The notes: generated by a model from the letters alone, not told the origin. DNA of 64,000 nucleotides from Marinomonas colpomeniae (GCF_014803385.1 NZ_JACYFC010000001.1:1012136-1076135); one strand, 5' to 3'; shown: positions 25,405-34,828, counted from the first letter of the stretch. Translations and numbers: made by a program.

Positions 25405-25722
25405 CTTTCTGGGCCTTACATGACAAAAAGATTGATGGACTGCTTTACAGCAAGATTAACAATGTTAATAAAAAGCTGTTTTACAAGGCGTTCAGTTACG
25501 AGGCTATATTGTCTTAATTAGGCATAGCGTAAATGACCATTCACGACACGGGTTGATACATAAATCGACGCGTAATGACTTGAGCTATCTAGGCTTGACC
25601 GCAATGAGCAATAAATTGTCGTTAAGAGTTAACTTGAATAACTCAACTGCCTCCAAAATGGCGAAAAGACGTAGACGCAATGACGACTTCCATTGTGCTA
25701 ATTTATTTTAAGAGACTTTAAT
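25405..25722. promoter_or_regulatory. 318-bp divergent promoter region of gbcA and gbcB
   Basis: No open frame. It must hold both promoters and presumably GbdR sites. I see purine-rich segments with repeated GACG and CAATGA words near 25600–25700 but no clean palindrome, and I do not assign a site. Confidence 0.5.
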
Positions 25723-26853
25723 ATGACCGACTCTTCTTCTACACCAGTGGTAACTGCTGATTACCTAGCACCAGTAAATACACAAACTTGGGTTAATGGC
25801 CGTCATAACGTACGTTGTGTGAAGGTGATCCATGAAACATGGGATGTGCGCACATTTTGTTTTATGGCTCAGCAACCCGTTATGTTTTTCTTTAAACCGG
25901 GTCAGTTTGTTACCTTGGAAATGGAGATCGAAGGCAAGCAGGTTATGCGTTCTTACACTATTTCTAGTTCACCTTCTGTGCCTTATAGTTTTTCGATTAC
26001 AGTGAAACGTGTTCCGGGTGGGGAAGTATCGAATTGGTTGCATGATAATCTCGTTGTTGGCTCTGAATTGGCAGTACATGGTCCAGTAGGGAACTTTAAC
26101 TGCATTGATTACACGTCAGATCGAGTGTTGTTTTTGTCTGGTGGTGTTGGTATTACGCCAGTTATGTCGATGGCTCGTTGGTTGTTTGATACTAATGCGG
26201 ATGTTGATATTACCTTTATTCACAGCGCACGCTCTCCTCGTGATGTGATTTATCAACGTGAATTGGATCATATGGCGTCGCGATTAGACGATTTTGGTTT
26301 GTATTTAATTGTCGAGCGTATGGAAAGTGGTTTGCCTTGGCAGGGATATCGTGGCTATTTAGATGAGTCTAAATTGGACATGATTTCCCCAGACTTTATG
26401 GAACGTGAGATTTTTTGCTGTGGCCCTGCGCCTTATATGAAAGCGGTTAGAAACCTTCTTATGGAAAGAGGGTTTGATATGTCGCACTATCACGAAGAAT
26501 CTTTTGGAGAGACTCCTGAAGACGTAGTGGAAGATGCGCTTGAGCAAGCAGAAGTAGCGCAGGCTGAAGCAGATGCAGTTAACCAAGAAGATTTGTTGCG
26601 AATTGATTTCTCAGATAGCGGTAAGAGTATTCAAATTATGGCGGGTGAAACCTTGCATAATGCGGCTGCAAAATTAGACTTATTAATCCCGAAAGCTTGT
26701 GGCATGGGGATTTGTGGTACGTGTAAAGTCTTGGTGAAATCTGGAGAAACTCAGATGGATCACAACGGTGGTATTACCGATGATGATGTTGAAGCTGGGT
26801 ATGTTTTATCTTGTTGTACTGTGCCCAAATCTGATGTGGTTGTAGAGTATTAA
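25723..26853 (+). CDS. gbcB: glycine betaine monooxygenase reductase subunit
   Basis: 376 residues: FAD domain about 28–130 (RSYTISS at 76–82 binds FAD), NAD(P)H domain about 135–245 (LFLSGGVGITPVMSMARWL, FCCGPAPYMKAV) and a C-terminal plant-type [2Fe-2S] ferredoxin domain with C326, C331, C334 and C364. It passes electrons from NAD(P)H to GbcA. An acidic Ala/Glu-rich linker (EDVVEDALEQAEVAQAEADA) joins the last two domains. Divergent from gbcA, as in Pseudomonas. Confidence 0.88.
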   Translation: MTDSSSTPVVTADYLAPVNTQTWVNGRHNVRCVKVIHETWDVRTFCFMAQQPVMFFFKPGQFVTLEMEIEGKQVMRSYTISSSPSVPYSFSITVKRVPGGEVSNWLHDNLVVGSELAVHGPVGNFNCIDYTSDRVLFLSGGVGITPVMSMARWLFDTNADVDITFIHSARSPRDVIYQRELDHMASRLDDFGLYLIVERMESGLPWQGYRGYLDESKLDMISPDFMEREIFCCGPAPYMKAVRNLLMERGFDMSHYHEESFGETPEDVVEDALEQAEVAQAEADAVNQEDLLRIDFSDSGKSIQIMAGETLHNAAAKLDLLIPKACGMGICGTCKVLVKSGETQMDHNGGITDDDVEAGYVLSCCTVPKSDVVVEY

Positions 26854-27108
26854 TTGTTGACCAAATGGACACCCAATAAAGGTGCAATATTGATCTATAT
26901 TAGTGCGTGATATTGTGTTTTTATGGGTGTACTTGGTAGTGTATTAATCCTTTATATTCAGGTGAGCTTTCGGTTGTTGGCTACATCCTATTGATATACG
27001 ATCTAATACCTATAATTTTGTGTTTCCTTAAAAATAAAAAAGTGTTTTTTTTGATCATGGTCTGAATTTTGCTATGTCATAAATATGCACACATATGAGG
27101 ACATTGAT

Positions 27109-28227
27109 ATGGTAATGGCGAATGACTCTACACTTGCTTTTGATATTAAGAGCACAACAAAAGTAGGCTTTTTATTATTGGATCATTTTACGATGATCGC
27201 ACTTGCCTCCTCAATTGAGCCATTACGAATGGCCAATCAGTTGTCTGCAGAAGAACTGTATAGCTGGAACTTAATTTCAGAAGACGGTGAATCTGTCATA
27301 GCCAGTGATGGCTTGAGTTTGACCCCCGATTTTTCTATTCAAGACAATGCTGATTTTGACATTATTATTGTCGCTGGTGGCGTCGATATTACTCGTACCT
27401 TTTCCCCTAAAAAGATTTCTTGGTTGACGAAACAATCCCGAAAAGGTGTTCAGCTCGGCGGTATTTGTACTGGTGCTTATGTGCTGGCGCATGCTGGATT
27501 GTTGAATGGCTATCAATGTAGCGTTCATTGGGAATGTCTTACTGCACTGCAAGAAACCTTTCCTAAAGTGAACTGTAATAATCGCTTGTTTTCGATTGAT
27601 AAAGATCGCATGACAGCATCTGGTGGTAGTGCACCAATGGACATGTTTTTGAATATGATGACGAAGCAACACGGCCCTCGGTTATCTAATGCCGTTTCCG
27701 ATATGTTTATCTGTGATCGCATTCGATCTGAATCAGATCAACAGCGCATGCCAATGCGTCAATTTAATAGTGTTGGAATGTGTGCTCCCAAATTAGTTGA
27801 TGTTATTGAGCTGATGGAAAATAATTTAGAAGAGCCTATTGAGTTAGACGAATTAGCCAATTTTGTTGATATTTCACGTCGCCAAATCGAACGTATGTTT
27901 CTTCGTCATTTAGATTGTTCTCCTTCACGTTATTATTTACGTTTGAGACTGGAGCGAGCTAGAAAATTACTAAAACAATCCAACATGTCTATTGTGGAAA
28001 TTTCCATGGCATGTGGGTTTATTTCAACTCCGCACTTTAGTCGTTGTTACCGTAAGCACATTGGCGTCTCTCCTCGTGATGAACGTAAAGCCGCCTGGAA
28101 GGCTGAGGACGTGGTTAATCCACTAGCCGTAGATGGAAGTGCCCCGATTGTTTATATGCCTCATTCTCAAGACGCATTAAGCCAATCGTATTCTGAGCCG
28201 AGTTATGGTTCAGTTTCGGTTGTTTAA
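27109..28227 (+). CDS. gbdR: GbdR-like regulator of glycine betaine catabolism
   Basis: 372 residues from ATG 27109, chosen for GAGGA 7 bases upstream; an earlier ATG (27085) lacks this. DJ-1/PfpI-type sensor domain about 15–190 (TKVGFLLLDHFTMIALASSIEPLRMANQLS, GGICTGAYVLAHAGLL, SGGSAPMDMFL) and C-terminal AraC HTH (ELANFVDISRRQIERMFLRHLDCSPSRYYL, CGFISTPHFSRCYRKHIGVSPRDERKA). The family activates gbc genes in response to betaine or dimethylglycine. The adjacent gbcA/gbcB pair supports the symbol. Confidence 0.82.
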   Translation: MVMANDSTLAFDIKSTTKVGFLLLDHFTMIALASSIEPLRMANQLSAEELYSWNLISEDGESVIASDGLSLTPDFSIQDNADFDIIIVAGGVDITRTFSPKKISWLTKQSRKGVQLGGICTGAYVLAHAGLLNGYQCSVHWECLTALQETFPKVNCNNRLFSIDKDRMTASGGSAPMDMFLNMMTKQHGPRLSNAVSDMFICDRIRSESDQQRMPMRQFNSVGMCAPKLVDVIELMENNLEEPIELDELANFVDISRRQIERMFLRHLDCSPSRYYLRLRLERARKLLKQSNMSIVEISMACGFISTPHFSRCYRKHIGVSPRDERKAAWKAEDVVNPLAVDGSAPIVYMPHSQDALSQSYSEPSYGSVSVV

Positions 28228-28254
28228 AGTTATTAGATAATAAAGTTAAAAGGA

Positions 28255-28280
28255 AAAAGCCTCACAAGTGAGGCTTTTTT
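28255..28280 (+). terminator. terminator after gbdR
   Basis: AAAAAGCCTCA and TGAGGCTTTTTTT form a stem with a 4-base loop and a following T-tract, 28 bp past the gbdR stop. Confidence 0.85.
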
Positions 28281-28355
28281 TATGCATATAGATCGATATT
28301 TTTCATAAAAAAAGTTTGGTTATTTAAGGTGTGTTTGCATTTTAATTTGAAAAAG

Positions 28356-28386
28356 CATATAAATGTTATAATATAACATTTATATG
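28356..28386 (+). promoter_or_regulatory. Zur-type operator upstream of the L31B/L36B genes
   Basis: A perfect palindrome with arms CATATAAATGTTATA and TATAACATTTATATG around a single A. The core ATGTTATA-N-TATAACAT matches the gammaproteobacterial Zur box. It contains a TATAAT hexamer (28367–28372), so bound repressor would block the promoter. It ends 9 bases before the L31B start. Confidence 0.85.
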
Positions 28387-28395
28387 AGGTTTGCT

Positions 28396-28641
28396 ATGCG
28401 TAAAAATATCCACCCTAACTATCGAACGGTTGCTTTTCACGATACACGAAAAGACATTTATTTTTTTATAGGTTCAACCGTAAATACGCCTCAAACCGTT
28501 AATCGTGATGGGCAGGAATATCCTTATATGGCGATTGATGTATCCAGCGCTTCACATCCTTTTTATACCGGCGAGCAAAGGTCTCACGATGGTGAAGGTC
28601 GTATTGCGCAATTTAGACGTCGTTATAAGCAGAAAAAATAA
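28396..28641 (+). CDS. rpmE2: 50S ribosomal protein L31 type B (zinc-independent)
   Basis: 81 residues: [28 protein letters not shown] … [25 protein letters not shown], with the type B insertion. It has no cysteine, unlike the zinc-ribbon L31 of type A. In zinc shortage such paralogues replace the zinc-binding protein in the large subunit and free its metal. ATG 28396 follows GAGG at 6 bases; the ATG at 28384 lies inside the operator palindrome and is rejected as start. Forms an operon with rpmJ2. Confidence 0.92.
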   Translation: MRKNIHPNYRTVAFHDTRKDIYFFIGSTVNTPQTVNRDGQEYPYMAIDVSSASHPFYTGEQRSHDGEGRIAQFRRRYKQKK

Positions 28642-28652
28642 GGAAGGGTTTG

Positions 28653-28790
28653 ATGAAAGTACTAAGTTCACTAAAAAGCGTTAAGCTTCGCCATAAAGAC
28701 TGTAAGGTTGTAAAAAGGAAAGGGCGTTTATTCGTTATCTGTAAATCTAACCCTCGCTTTAAAGCGTCTCAAGGAGTGAAGGGGAAATAG
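28653..28790 (+). CDS. rpmJ2: 50S ribosomal protein L36 type B
   Basis: 45 residues ([20 protein letters not shown] … [18 protein letters not shown]), almost collinear with E. coli YkgO. It has only two isolated cysteines and lacks the zinc-binding CxxC pair of ordinary L36. AGGAAGGG precedes ATG 28653, 11 bp after rpmE2, so it shares the Zur-controlled transcript. Confidence 0.92.
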   Translation: MKVLSSLKSVKLRHKDCKVVKRKGRLFVICKSNPRFKASQGVKGK

Positions 28791-28856
28791 TTTCTTTAGT
28801 TAAGAGGTATTCTAGAGAACTGTGTTGAAAGTTTAGTCTCTGGAGGTTTAGTTATT

Positions 28857-28894
28857 AAGAAGTAGATTTTCTTTTAATAGGAAGTCTACTTCTT
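28857..28894. terminator. terminator between rpmJ2 and the alginate lyase gene
   Basis: AAGAAGTAGA (28857–28866) and TCTACTTCTT (28885–28894) form a 10-bp stem with T's on the + strand side. It can end the rpmE2-rpmJ2 transcript and the convergent lyase transcript. Confidence 0.6.
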
Positions 28895-28931
28895 TAATGT
28901 TTAAATTTAGACATTCGAAATTAGGTCAAAA

Positions 28932-29996
28932 TTAAGGCTGAGTAGACTTGCTTAAAGTAAGTTCAGAGAAAGAAACATTTACATAATTACCATTCGCTTT
29001 GTCTGTTTCCCAGTCTCCTGTACCTGGACATGCCGTGTACCATATTCCGTCATTATCTTTAGTACTGCACTGGTTGTATGCGCCGGCTTTGAAGTACATA
29101 AAGTCTTCAGCGAAACCTCGTGGGTTGTCTTTTACATCAACATTGCCATAAGGATCAATGTTTCCAGCTAGGTTGATTTCATATTTAACCGTCTTTTTAT
29201 TTGGCGCTGAGAAAGTAAGGTACATCATGTTTCCATGCACATTTACTTCATAGCTAAACTCTTCGCCTAGTGTAAGACCATTATCACCTGGGTTAGCTGT
29301 GTTTTCCCATGTATTCCCCCAAACAGGAAACGCAATATCAGTACGGTCTGGATTGGCTTTTTCTAGGTTACGTTCATAATTCCAAAATACAGAGCCTGTT
29401 TGATGATTAGGCCATTTTTTGTAGTAAATTTTTAACGGCTCATTACCAAAGCCAAAACCTGTATCAGCTTTAATTTTTGCCTTATCTTTTCCAGCGTGAA
29501 TTTGACCAACAACAACCGAATACGCTGGATATTTTTCAGGGTGACCAGCGTTCTCTGAAACGTGATTTACTTTTAGTGTTGCATTCATCTTGCCACCAAA
29601 AACAACGCCTTCTTTATTTTCAGAGAGTGCAAAGTTATTTTCTGGAGATTTTGTACCAAAGCTAGTATTCATGCCGCGAGACATTTGGCGGAGCTCACTG
29701 CGAGTGTTAGACGAACCAGATGTTGTTTTTGCTTTGTTAGAAGCCGCAAAAACCATTTCATTGTCAGTATTTAAGTAGAAAAAATCGGGGTGGGAGTAGG
29801 TTTGAATATCTTTTACTTTGATTTCATCAATTTTACCATTTGCATCCGCATCTAGAGGCAAAGTGATTTTCCAATTCGTTAAATCAAATTTATCTGCTGG
29901 GTGCATTGTGGAATGAGCTACTTCAGCAGCTGATACGTAACCAATTATGCTTAGCGCTGCTATGGTTGCTACAACTAATTTATTTTTGTTTGACAT
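28932..29996 (-). CDS. secreted alginate lyase, polysaccharide lyase family 7
   Basis: 354 residues with a Sec signal (cleavage near VSA-AE, residue 23). The three PL7 hallmarks are present: RSELR (99–103), QIH (165–167) and YFKAGAYNQ (301–309). The single catalytic domain has no carbohydrate-binding module. It cleaves alginate by beta-elimination; QIH (rather than QVH) is generally associated with guluronate-containing blocks. No other alginate genes are nearby, so it likely feeds a system elsewhere or helps in colonising brown algae. Confidence 0.9.
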   Translation of the reverse strand: MSNKNKLVVATIAALSIIGYVSAAEVAHSTMHPADKFDLTNWKITLPLDADANGKIDEIKVKDIQTYSHPDFFYLNTDNEMVFAASNKAKTTSGSSNTRSELRQMSRGMNTSFGTKSPENNFALSENKEGVVFGGKMNATLKVNHVSENAGHPEKYPAYSVVVGQIHAGKDKAKIKADTGFGFGNEPLKIYYKKWPNHQTGSVFWNYERNLEKANPDRTDIAFPVWGNTWENTANPGDNGLTLGEEFSYEVNVHGNMMYLTFSAPNKKTVKYEINLAGNIDPYGNVDVKDNPRGFAEDFMYFKAGAYNQCSTKDNDGIWYTACPGTGDWETDKANGNYVNVSFSELTLSKSTQP

Positions 29997-30158
29997 GTAT
30001 ATTAATCAGCTTCTTGAAAGAATGGATTTTGTATTTTATAAAAGATTTTTTACTTTTGTATGACAAATGTAGCAGGAAAAAATGTTGAGGGCTAAAAAAA
30101 TTGCGTCAAATGAGTCTTGACGCAATAAATATAGCTATTCGTTATGCAAAATTAGACG

Positions 30159-31613
30159 TTACAACTTCTGACAAAGTAGGAGGATTTCTTTTATTGTTTT
30201 TCCTCGTTCTTCACACATCCACTCTGGATAGACCGTACTGTCATTTTTAGATTGAACAATAAAGAAAGACTGATGTTGTGACGGTAACCAAGCATTAAGG
30301 TTTGCTAGGCGTTGTTTGGCTTTACCTGATGAATAATATTGGCCAGAGAAAGGTCGTTTATGTAGGTAAAATAAATCGTTTTGTATGGCTTCTGGTTGTT
30401 GCTTCCATAAAGTGAGAATCTGATTTTGTGAGCGTGGATGTACCCACTCAAGGTTTAAGGCGCTTATTAAAATGATGAGTAATAATGGTGTTATGAAACC
30501 TATTTTATACAACCAGTTTGGTAGAGGTCTTTCACTATGTAAATGTACTAGTAAAAGAGCGGTAGCTGGCATTGCTGGCATTACATAACTGGCTAAAATA
30601 TTCCCAGAAAAGCTAAAAAATAATAAAGGAGAAAGTAACCATAATAATAGAAAACTGCCAAAGCCGTCTGTATTTTCTTCCGTGTCTTTACCTTCTTTTA
30701 TGGAGCGAATCCATTGCCAAATTAATAACGGGCTCCAGGGCAGCATAGCCGTAAAGGCATATATCCAAATAGTACCACGTGCTCTTTCATGTGCAGAGCC
30801 ATATAAATCACCTTGCCAGCTGCTCACAATAAAGCGCTTAATGTGTTCGCCAACGATAAAGTAATCTAAAAAACCGGGTGTTTTGTATTCTGCAATGGCG
30901 TACCAAGGTGCTGCAATAACAATGAAAAGCAGCGTGCCATAACCCCAAGGCAGCGCATGCCATAGTTTTTTCCAACGACCATTTGGCATTAACCAAACCG
31001 TCAGACTAATACCAATCAGGACGATAGCTAGAGGGCCTTTTGATAGCATTCCCAGAGCTAACCCAATGAAGAATAAATAACCCCAATGTTTGCCGTGGTT
31101 ACTATTCAAATGTTTCCATGCTTGCCAAAAACTGACCATGCTTAACGTAATTGAAAAAGTCAGTGCAGTGTCTGTCATCACAGCACCGCTTAACAAGATA
31201 TACGAAAAAGTAGAGGCTAATAATGCGGCGGAAAATAGCCCCATATTAGTCGACTGAAACTTATCTTTTGCCAGCATATACACTAACCAAATAGTTCCAA
31301 ACCCTACGATAAGATGTGGAACTCGCGCTGCAAACTCGTTGATACCAAAGAGACTAAAGCCCAATCCACTTAACCAAGTGAAAATGGGCGGTTTTCCCCA
31401 AAATGGCACGTTATAGTCAAACATGGGGGTGATCCAGTTGCCTGTTTCAAACATGATACGAGCCATTTCGCCGTATCTTGCTTCCGTAGTGTCCATCAGC
31501 GGATACAAGCCCAAAGAGATAAATCGCAGGACCAAACAACTGGCGAGTAAAATGAGCAAAAACTTAACAGAAGGTTGAGTGTTAAGAGGTGATGTAAAAG
31601 GTGTCTTGGGCAT
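30159..31613 (-). CDS. GT39-family membrane glycosyltransferase (ArnT-like)
   Basis: 484 residues with about 11–12 membrane helices and a small C-terminal periplasmic tail. Near the N terminus MDTTEARYGEMARIM and TPMFDYNVPFWGKPPIFTWL carry the acidic catalytic loop of ArnT/PMT-type enzymes. These use polyprenyl-phosphate sugars to modify lipid A or other acceptors in the periplasm. Its AGGAG lies inside the end of the upstream GT2 gene (5-bp gap), so the two are translationally coupled. The sugar and acceptor are unknown. Confidence 0.85.
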   Translation of the reverse strand: MPKTPFTSPLNTQPSVKFLLILLASCLVLRFISLGLYPLMDTTEARYGEMARIMFETGNWITPMFDYNVPFWGKPPIFTWLSGLGFSLFGINEFAARVPHLIVGFGTIWLVYMLAKDKFQSTNMGLFSAALLASTFSYILLSGAVMTDTALTFSITLSMVSFWQAWKHLNSNHGKHWGYLFFIGLALGMLSKGPLAIVLIGISLTVWLMPNGRWKKLWHALPWGYGTLLFIVIAAPWYAIAEYKTPGFLDYFIVGEHIKRFIVSSWQGDLYGSAHERARGTIWIYAFTAMLPWSPLLIWQWIRSIKEGKDTEENTDGFGSFLLLWLLSPLLFFSFSGNILASYVMPAMPATALLLVHLHSERPLPNWLYKIGFITPLLLIILISALNLEWVHPRSQNQILTLWKQQPEAIQNDLFYLHKRPFSGQYYSSGKAKQRLANLNAWLPSQHQSFFIVQSKNDSTVYPEWMCEERGKTIKEILLLCQKL

Positions 31614-31618
31614 TATTT

Positions 31619-32704
31619 TTACTCCTGTATTTGAAAAGGGGCTGTTTGAAAAGGCTTTGGTCGTTGATAGGCGTCAAGTGGTTTAAACGTCGGCTTCGCC
31701 ATCGCTTCTTCCATGAGGACATATAGAGGTCGCTGTTTGGATTCGATAAATAAACGGCCAACGTATTCTCCTAGCACGCCAATGGACAGCAGCTGTATTC
31801 CACCTAAAAACAAAATGATTAAAATGGTGGAAGGGTAACCAACAACAGGGTCGCCCCAAACAAGGGTTTTAGTGAAAATAATAATGGTCATAATGAAGGC
31901 GATTGCAGACGTCATCATGCCCGCCATTGTTGCCCAGCGTAATGGTTTGGTACTGAATGAGGTAATGCCTTCTAGCGCTAGATGAATGAGTTTTGGGTAG
32001 TTCCATTTTGTGTTTCCAGCGAGGCGAGGGTCGCGGTCAAATTGTAAAATGGTGCGATTAAATCCTGGCCAAGCGAGTAAACCTTTCATGAAGCGTGTTC
32101 GTTCTGGCAAGGTATTGATAACCTTTACGACCTTTTCGTCCATTAAACGAAAATCACCGACGTTTTCTGTAATAGGGTGATCACTTACATGAGACATAAA
32201 GCGATAAAAGCAGTGCGCAGTGGCGCGTTTTAACCAGCTTTCACCATGACGCTCGCGGCGTTGCATTTCGACTACTTGGGCGCCGTTTTGCCATGCTTTT
32301 ACCATCTCAGGAATGTACTCAGGCGGATCTTGTAAATCTGCATCAAGCAAAATAACACAACGCCCAGATGCCGCTTTCATTCCAGCGCTCATGGCGGCTT
32401 CCTTGCCGAAGTTTCTGCTCAAACGTAGGCTGCGAACTTGATGTAAATGATGTTTGAATCGACTAACTAAATCCCAACTGCCGTCTTGGCTGCCATCATC
32501 GATATAAAGAATCTCACAATGCTGATGCAGTTTAGTCAGCGCTTCACACACTCTTTGGTGACAAATAGGCAAAACATCGGCTTCATTTAAGAATGGAATG
32601 ATAACCGTGATCAAAGGCTGCACATCTGCTGAATGCACATGCTTTACGTCTGCCGAACGTTCGCTGGTCGGATGTATGTATTGTCTGTATGGAATAGCGC
32701 TCAT
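31619..32704 (-). CDS. GT2 polyprenyl-phosphate sugar transferase (ArnC/GtrB-like)
   Basis: 361 residues. GT-A fold about 30–250 with VIIPFLNEADVLP, DDGSQDGSWD, SAGMKAASGRCVILLDADLQDPPE (nucleotide-sugar Asp residues) and GDFRLMDEKVV. Two C-terminal membrane helices follow (about 265–325). Members transfer a sugar from a nucleotide to undecaprenyl phosphate at the cytoplasmic face, which supplies the substrate for GT39 next door. Residues before about 25 and after 340 are non-conserved tails. Divergent from the two-component genes. Confidence 0.88.
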   Translation of the reverse strand: MSAIPYRQYIHPTSERSADVKHVHSADVQPLITVIIPFLNEADVLPICHQRVCEALTKLHQHCEILYIDDGSQDGSWDLVSRFKHHLHQVRSLRLSRNFGKEAAMSAGMKAASGRCVILLDADLQDPPEYIPEMVKAWQNGAQVVEMQRRERHGESWLKRATAHCFYRFMSHVSDHPITENVGDFRLMDEKVVKVINTLPERTRFMKGLLAWPGFNRTILQFDRDPRLAGNTKWNYPKLIHLALEGITSFSTKPLRWATMAGMMTSAIAFIMTIIIFTKTLVWGDPVVGYPSTILIILFLGGIQLLSIGVLGEYVGRLFIESKQRPLYVLMEEAMAKPTFKPLDAYQRPKPFQTAPFQIQE

Positions 32705-32894
32705 CTTTAGCGTTCCTCTAATGTGGAAAAAGGCTTATGGAGGCATCTTAAAGACGGACATGTCGCAAAAAAGTGATTCACTTTTTTTTCATGTATTTAT
32801 GGGACAATATGTCGTATTAAAAAGAGTGGATCATTCATTCTTAATTGACGGCTATTTGGTTGGCGATTTTTATACAGTGGCAGCAGAGACAACT

Positions 32895-33575
32895 ATGAAA
32901 TTACTCTTGGTGGAAGATCATAAAGGCATTGCTGGCATAATCTTTGATTACTTTGAAATCAAAGATTATGTTTTAGATTATGCGAGTAATGGCTTGCAAG
33001 GTTATGAACTGGCTAAGACCGAGCATTATGACGCCATTATACTGGACATAATGTTACCTAAAATGGATGGTCTGACAGTGTGTAAGTCTTTGCGTGATGC
33101 TGGGATTGATACACCGATATTGATGTTGACAGCCCGAGATACGAAAGACGATATTCTGGCTGGTTTTGCGCATTTTGCCGATGATTATTTGGTCAAACCA
33201 TTTGATTTGGAAATTCTAGATTCACGTTTGCAAGCCTTGGTCAGAAGACGTAAAGGCAGTGTAGCGAATCGCATTTTAAGTTACGGTAATTTGTCTTTGG
33301 ATATGAATACACGTGTTTTGCAACGAGAAGGCAGCCGTTATTCATTGAATCCTTCTCAATACACCATTTTAAAATGTCTGATTCAGAAAGCTCCAGACCT
33401 AGTATCAAAAGAAGAAGTTTGTGATGCCTTGTGGGGCGATGAAGAGCCAGATAGCAAGGTGTTGCGCAGCCATATTTATCAATTGCGCAGTTTGATCGAC
33501 CGACCGTTTGAGCATGCTTATTTGAAAACAGTCTCTAAAGTAGGTTATCGCTTGATTGCTGAAGGTGACGAATGA
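32895..33575 (+). CDS. OmpR-family response regulator (PmrA/QseB-like)
   Basis: 226 residues from ATG 32895; an open frame runs upstream to 32598 inside the GT2 gene but carries no receiver sequence. Receiver domain: MKLLLVEDHKG, phospho-Asp in AIILDIMLPKMDG, Lys in YLVKPFDLEIL; winged-helix domain from about 130 (LNPSQYTILKCLIQKAP, DSKVLRSHIYQLRSLI, TVSKVGYRLI). Divergent from the GT2/GT39 operon, which it may control. Overlaps the kinase by 4 bp. Confidence 0.9.
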   Translation: MKLLLVEDHKGIAGIIFDYFEIKDYVLDYASNGLQGYELAKTEHYDAIILDIMLPKMDGLTVCKSLRDAGIDTPILMLTARDTKDDILAGFAHFADDYLVKPFDLEILDSRLQALVRRRKGSVANRILSYGNLSLDMNTRVLQREGSRYSLNPSQYTILKCLIQKAPDLVSKEEVCDALWGDEEPDSKVLRSHIYQLRSLIDRPFEHAYLKTVSKVGYRLIAEGDE

Positions 33576-34828
33576 AACGTATTAAAACCGCAAAACAGCT
33601 GACCTTTACCTATTTTTCCATTGTTGCATTCGCCATTATTGCGTTTCATTTTTCTATGCTTGAGTCGATGATCGAAAACATAGAAATGATTTACGCTGAA
33701 AATCGTATGTTGAAAGATAAAAGTATTGCCGTTAATTCATTGGAAGGTACCGATCTTACTCATATTGCTGTGCCGCCATTTTCTGAGATCTATATAGGAA
33801 AAGAAAATTTACCAACAGGCATCATTCTGAGTTCTAACATTGTTAATGATAAACCTTTTGAATTAGATGAAAGTGAAGGTGTCGATTCAGAAATATTTTT
33901 AATGCGTTCTACTGTTGTTTTAAATGGTGAAGAAAAAACACTGTATCTACTTCATTACGATGAAATTTATGAAACCAGCGAGAGTCAGATGTTCGAAACT
34001 CAGAGTACTCAGTTGCTGTTATCACTGTTGCTGCTGGTGGTGAGTTTGTGGGTTGTAATGCGCATATCAAACCGCTTGACTCATCCACTGTCTGAGCTTT
34101 CAAGGAATCTTGGTGAGAGAAGTCCGACGAATCTTTCGGCGATTGAATTGCCAGATGGCGCGACAACAAGAGAAATACATCAGCTGGTAGAGCGTCTTAA
34201 TGACTATCAAGATCAGATTCGTTCTTTGATTGAGCGTGAGCGAGCGTTTAATCGTTATGCGAGTCATGAATTGCGGACGCCTTTGATGGTCATGAAAGGT
34301 GCTGTGACATTGATTGATAAATCCGATTCGAAAGACTTTCTAGAAAGACAAAGATTACGTATGCATCAAGCCTGTCAGGAAATGGAAGACTACATCACTA
34401 CCTTATTATCCCTGACCCGTGAAGATGATTTATCGACTATTCCTCAGCGTTCTGTTGAAGAAAGTGAGCTGGAAAATATTCGCCAAATGCATTGGGGGTA
34501 TTTATCGGGTAAACCTGTCGAAATAAAAATTATTAATGAAGGTCAGATCATTACTAAATTGCCCATTCCGACTTTAAATATCTTGGTGGGAAATTTACTT
34601 AAAAATGCGTTGGCTTGTACAGATGAGGGTAGTGTGACTCTGGTAATGTCAGACAATACTCTTAGTGTTATCGATACTGGCTGTGGTTTGAAAGGGAAAC
34701 CTGGTGGCGAAAGTTATGGTTTAGGGCTGATGATAGTTCGTGATATTTGTGCGAAATATCATTGTGAGTTTAGCTTGTTAGATAACAACGGCGAAGGTTG
34801 TACATCTAAGATTGTTTTTCCTGCCTAA
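33572..34828 (+). CDS. sensor histidine kinase partner
   Basis: 418 residues: membrane helix 1 about 10–30, a periplasmic sensor of about 110 residues with acidic patches, helix 2 about 147–166, a HAMP-like linker, HisKA (NRYASHELRTPLMVMKGAV) and a compact HATPase (NILVGNLLKNALACTDEG, VIDTGCGLKG, GESYGLGLMIV). It pairs with the overlapping regulator. Acidic periplasmic sensors in PmrB-like kinases often bind cations or cationic peptides; that is an analogy, not shown. Confidence 0.88.
   Translation: MKRIKTAKQLTFTYFSIVAFAIIAFHFSMLESMIENIEMIYAENRMLKDKSIAVNSLEGTDLTHIAVPPFSEIYIGKENLPTGIILSSNIVNDKPFELDESEGVDSEIFLMRSTVVLNGEEKTLYLLHYDEIYETSESQMFETQSTQLLLSLLLLVVSLWVVMRISNRLTHPLSELSRNLGERSPTNLSAIELPDGATTREIHQLVERLNDYQDQIRSLIERERAFNRYASHELRTPLMVMKGAVTLIDKSDSKDFLERQRLRMHQACQEMEDYITTLLSLTREDDLSTIPQRSVEESELENIRQMHWGYLSGKPVEIKIINEGQIITKLPIPTLNILVGNLLKNALACTDEGSVTLVMSDNTLSVIDTGCGLKGKPGGESYGLGLMIVRDICAKYHCEFSLLDNNGEGCTSKIVFPA

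Noticed and set aside
25405..25722. Riboswitch or defined GbdR operator between gbcA and gbcB
   Set aside because: I could not find a convincing conserved fold or symmetric site by eye, so I do not assign one.
28384..28395. Upstream ATG for L31 type B
   Set aside because: It lies inside the Zur palindrome and before the Shine-Dalgarno sequence; ATG 28396 gives the normal protein start.
32598..32894. N-terminal extension of the PmrA-like regulator
   Set aside because: It overlaps the divergent GT2 gene and encodes nothing like a receiver domain; the family start is MKLLLVEDH at 32895.
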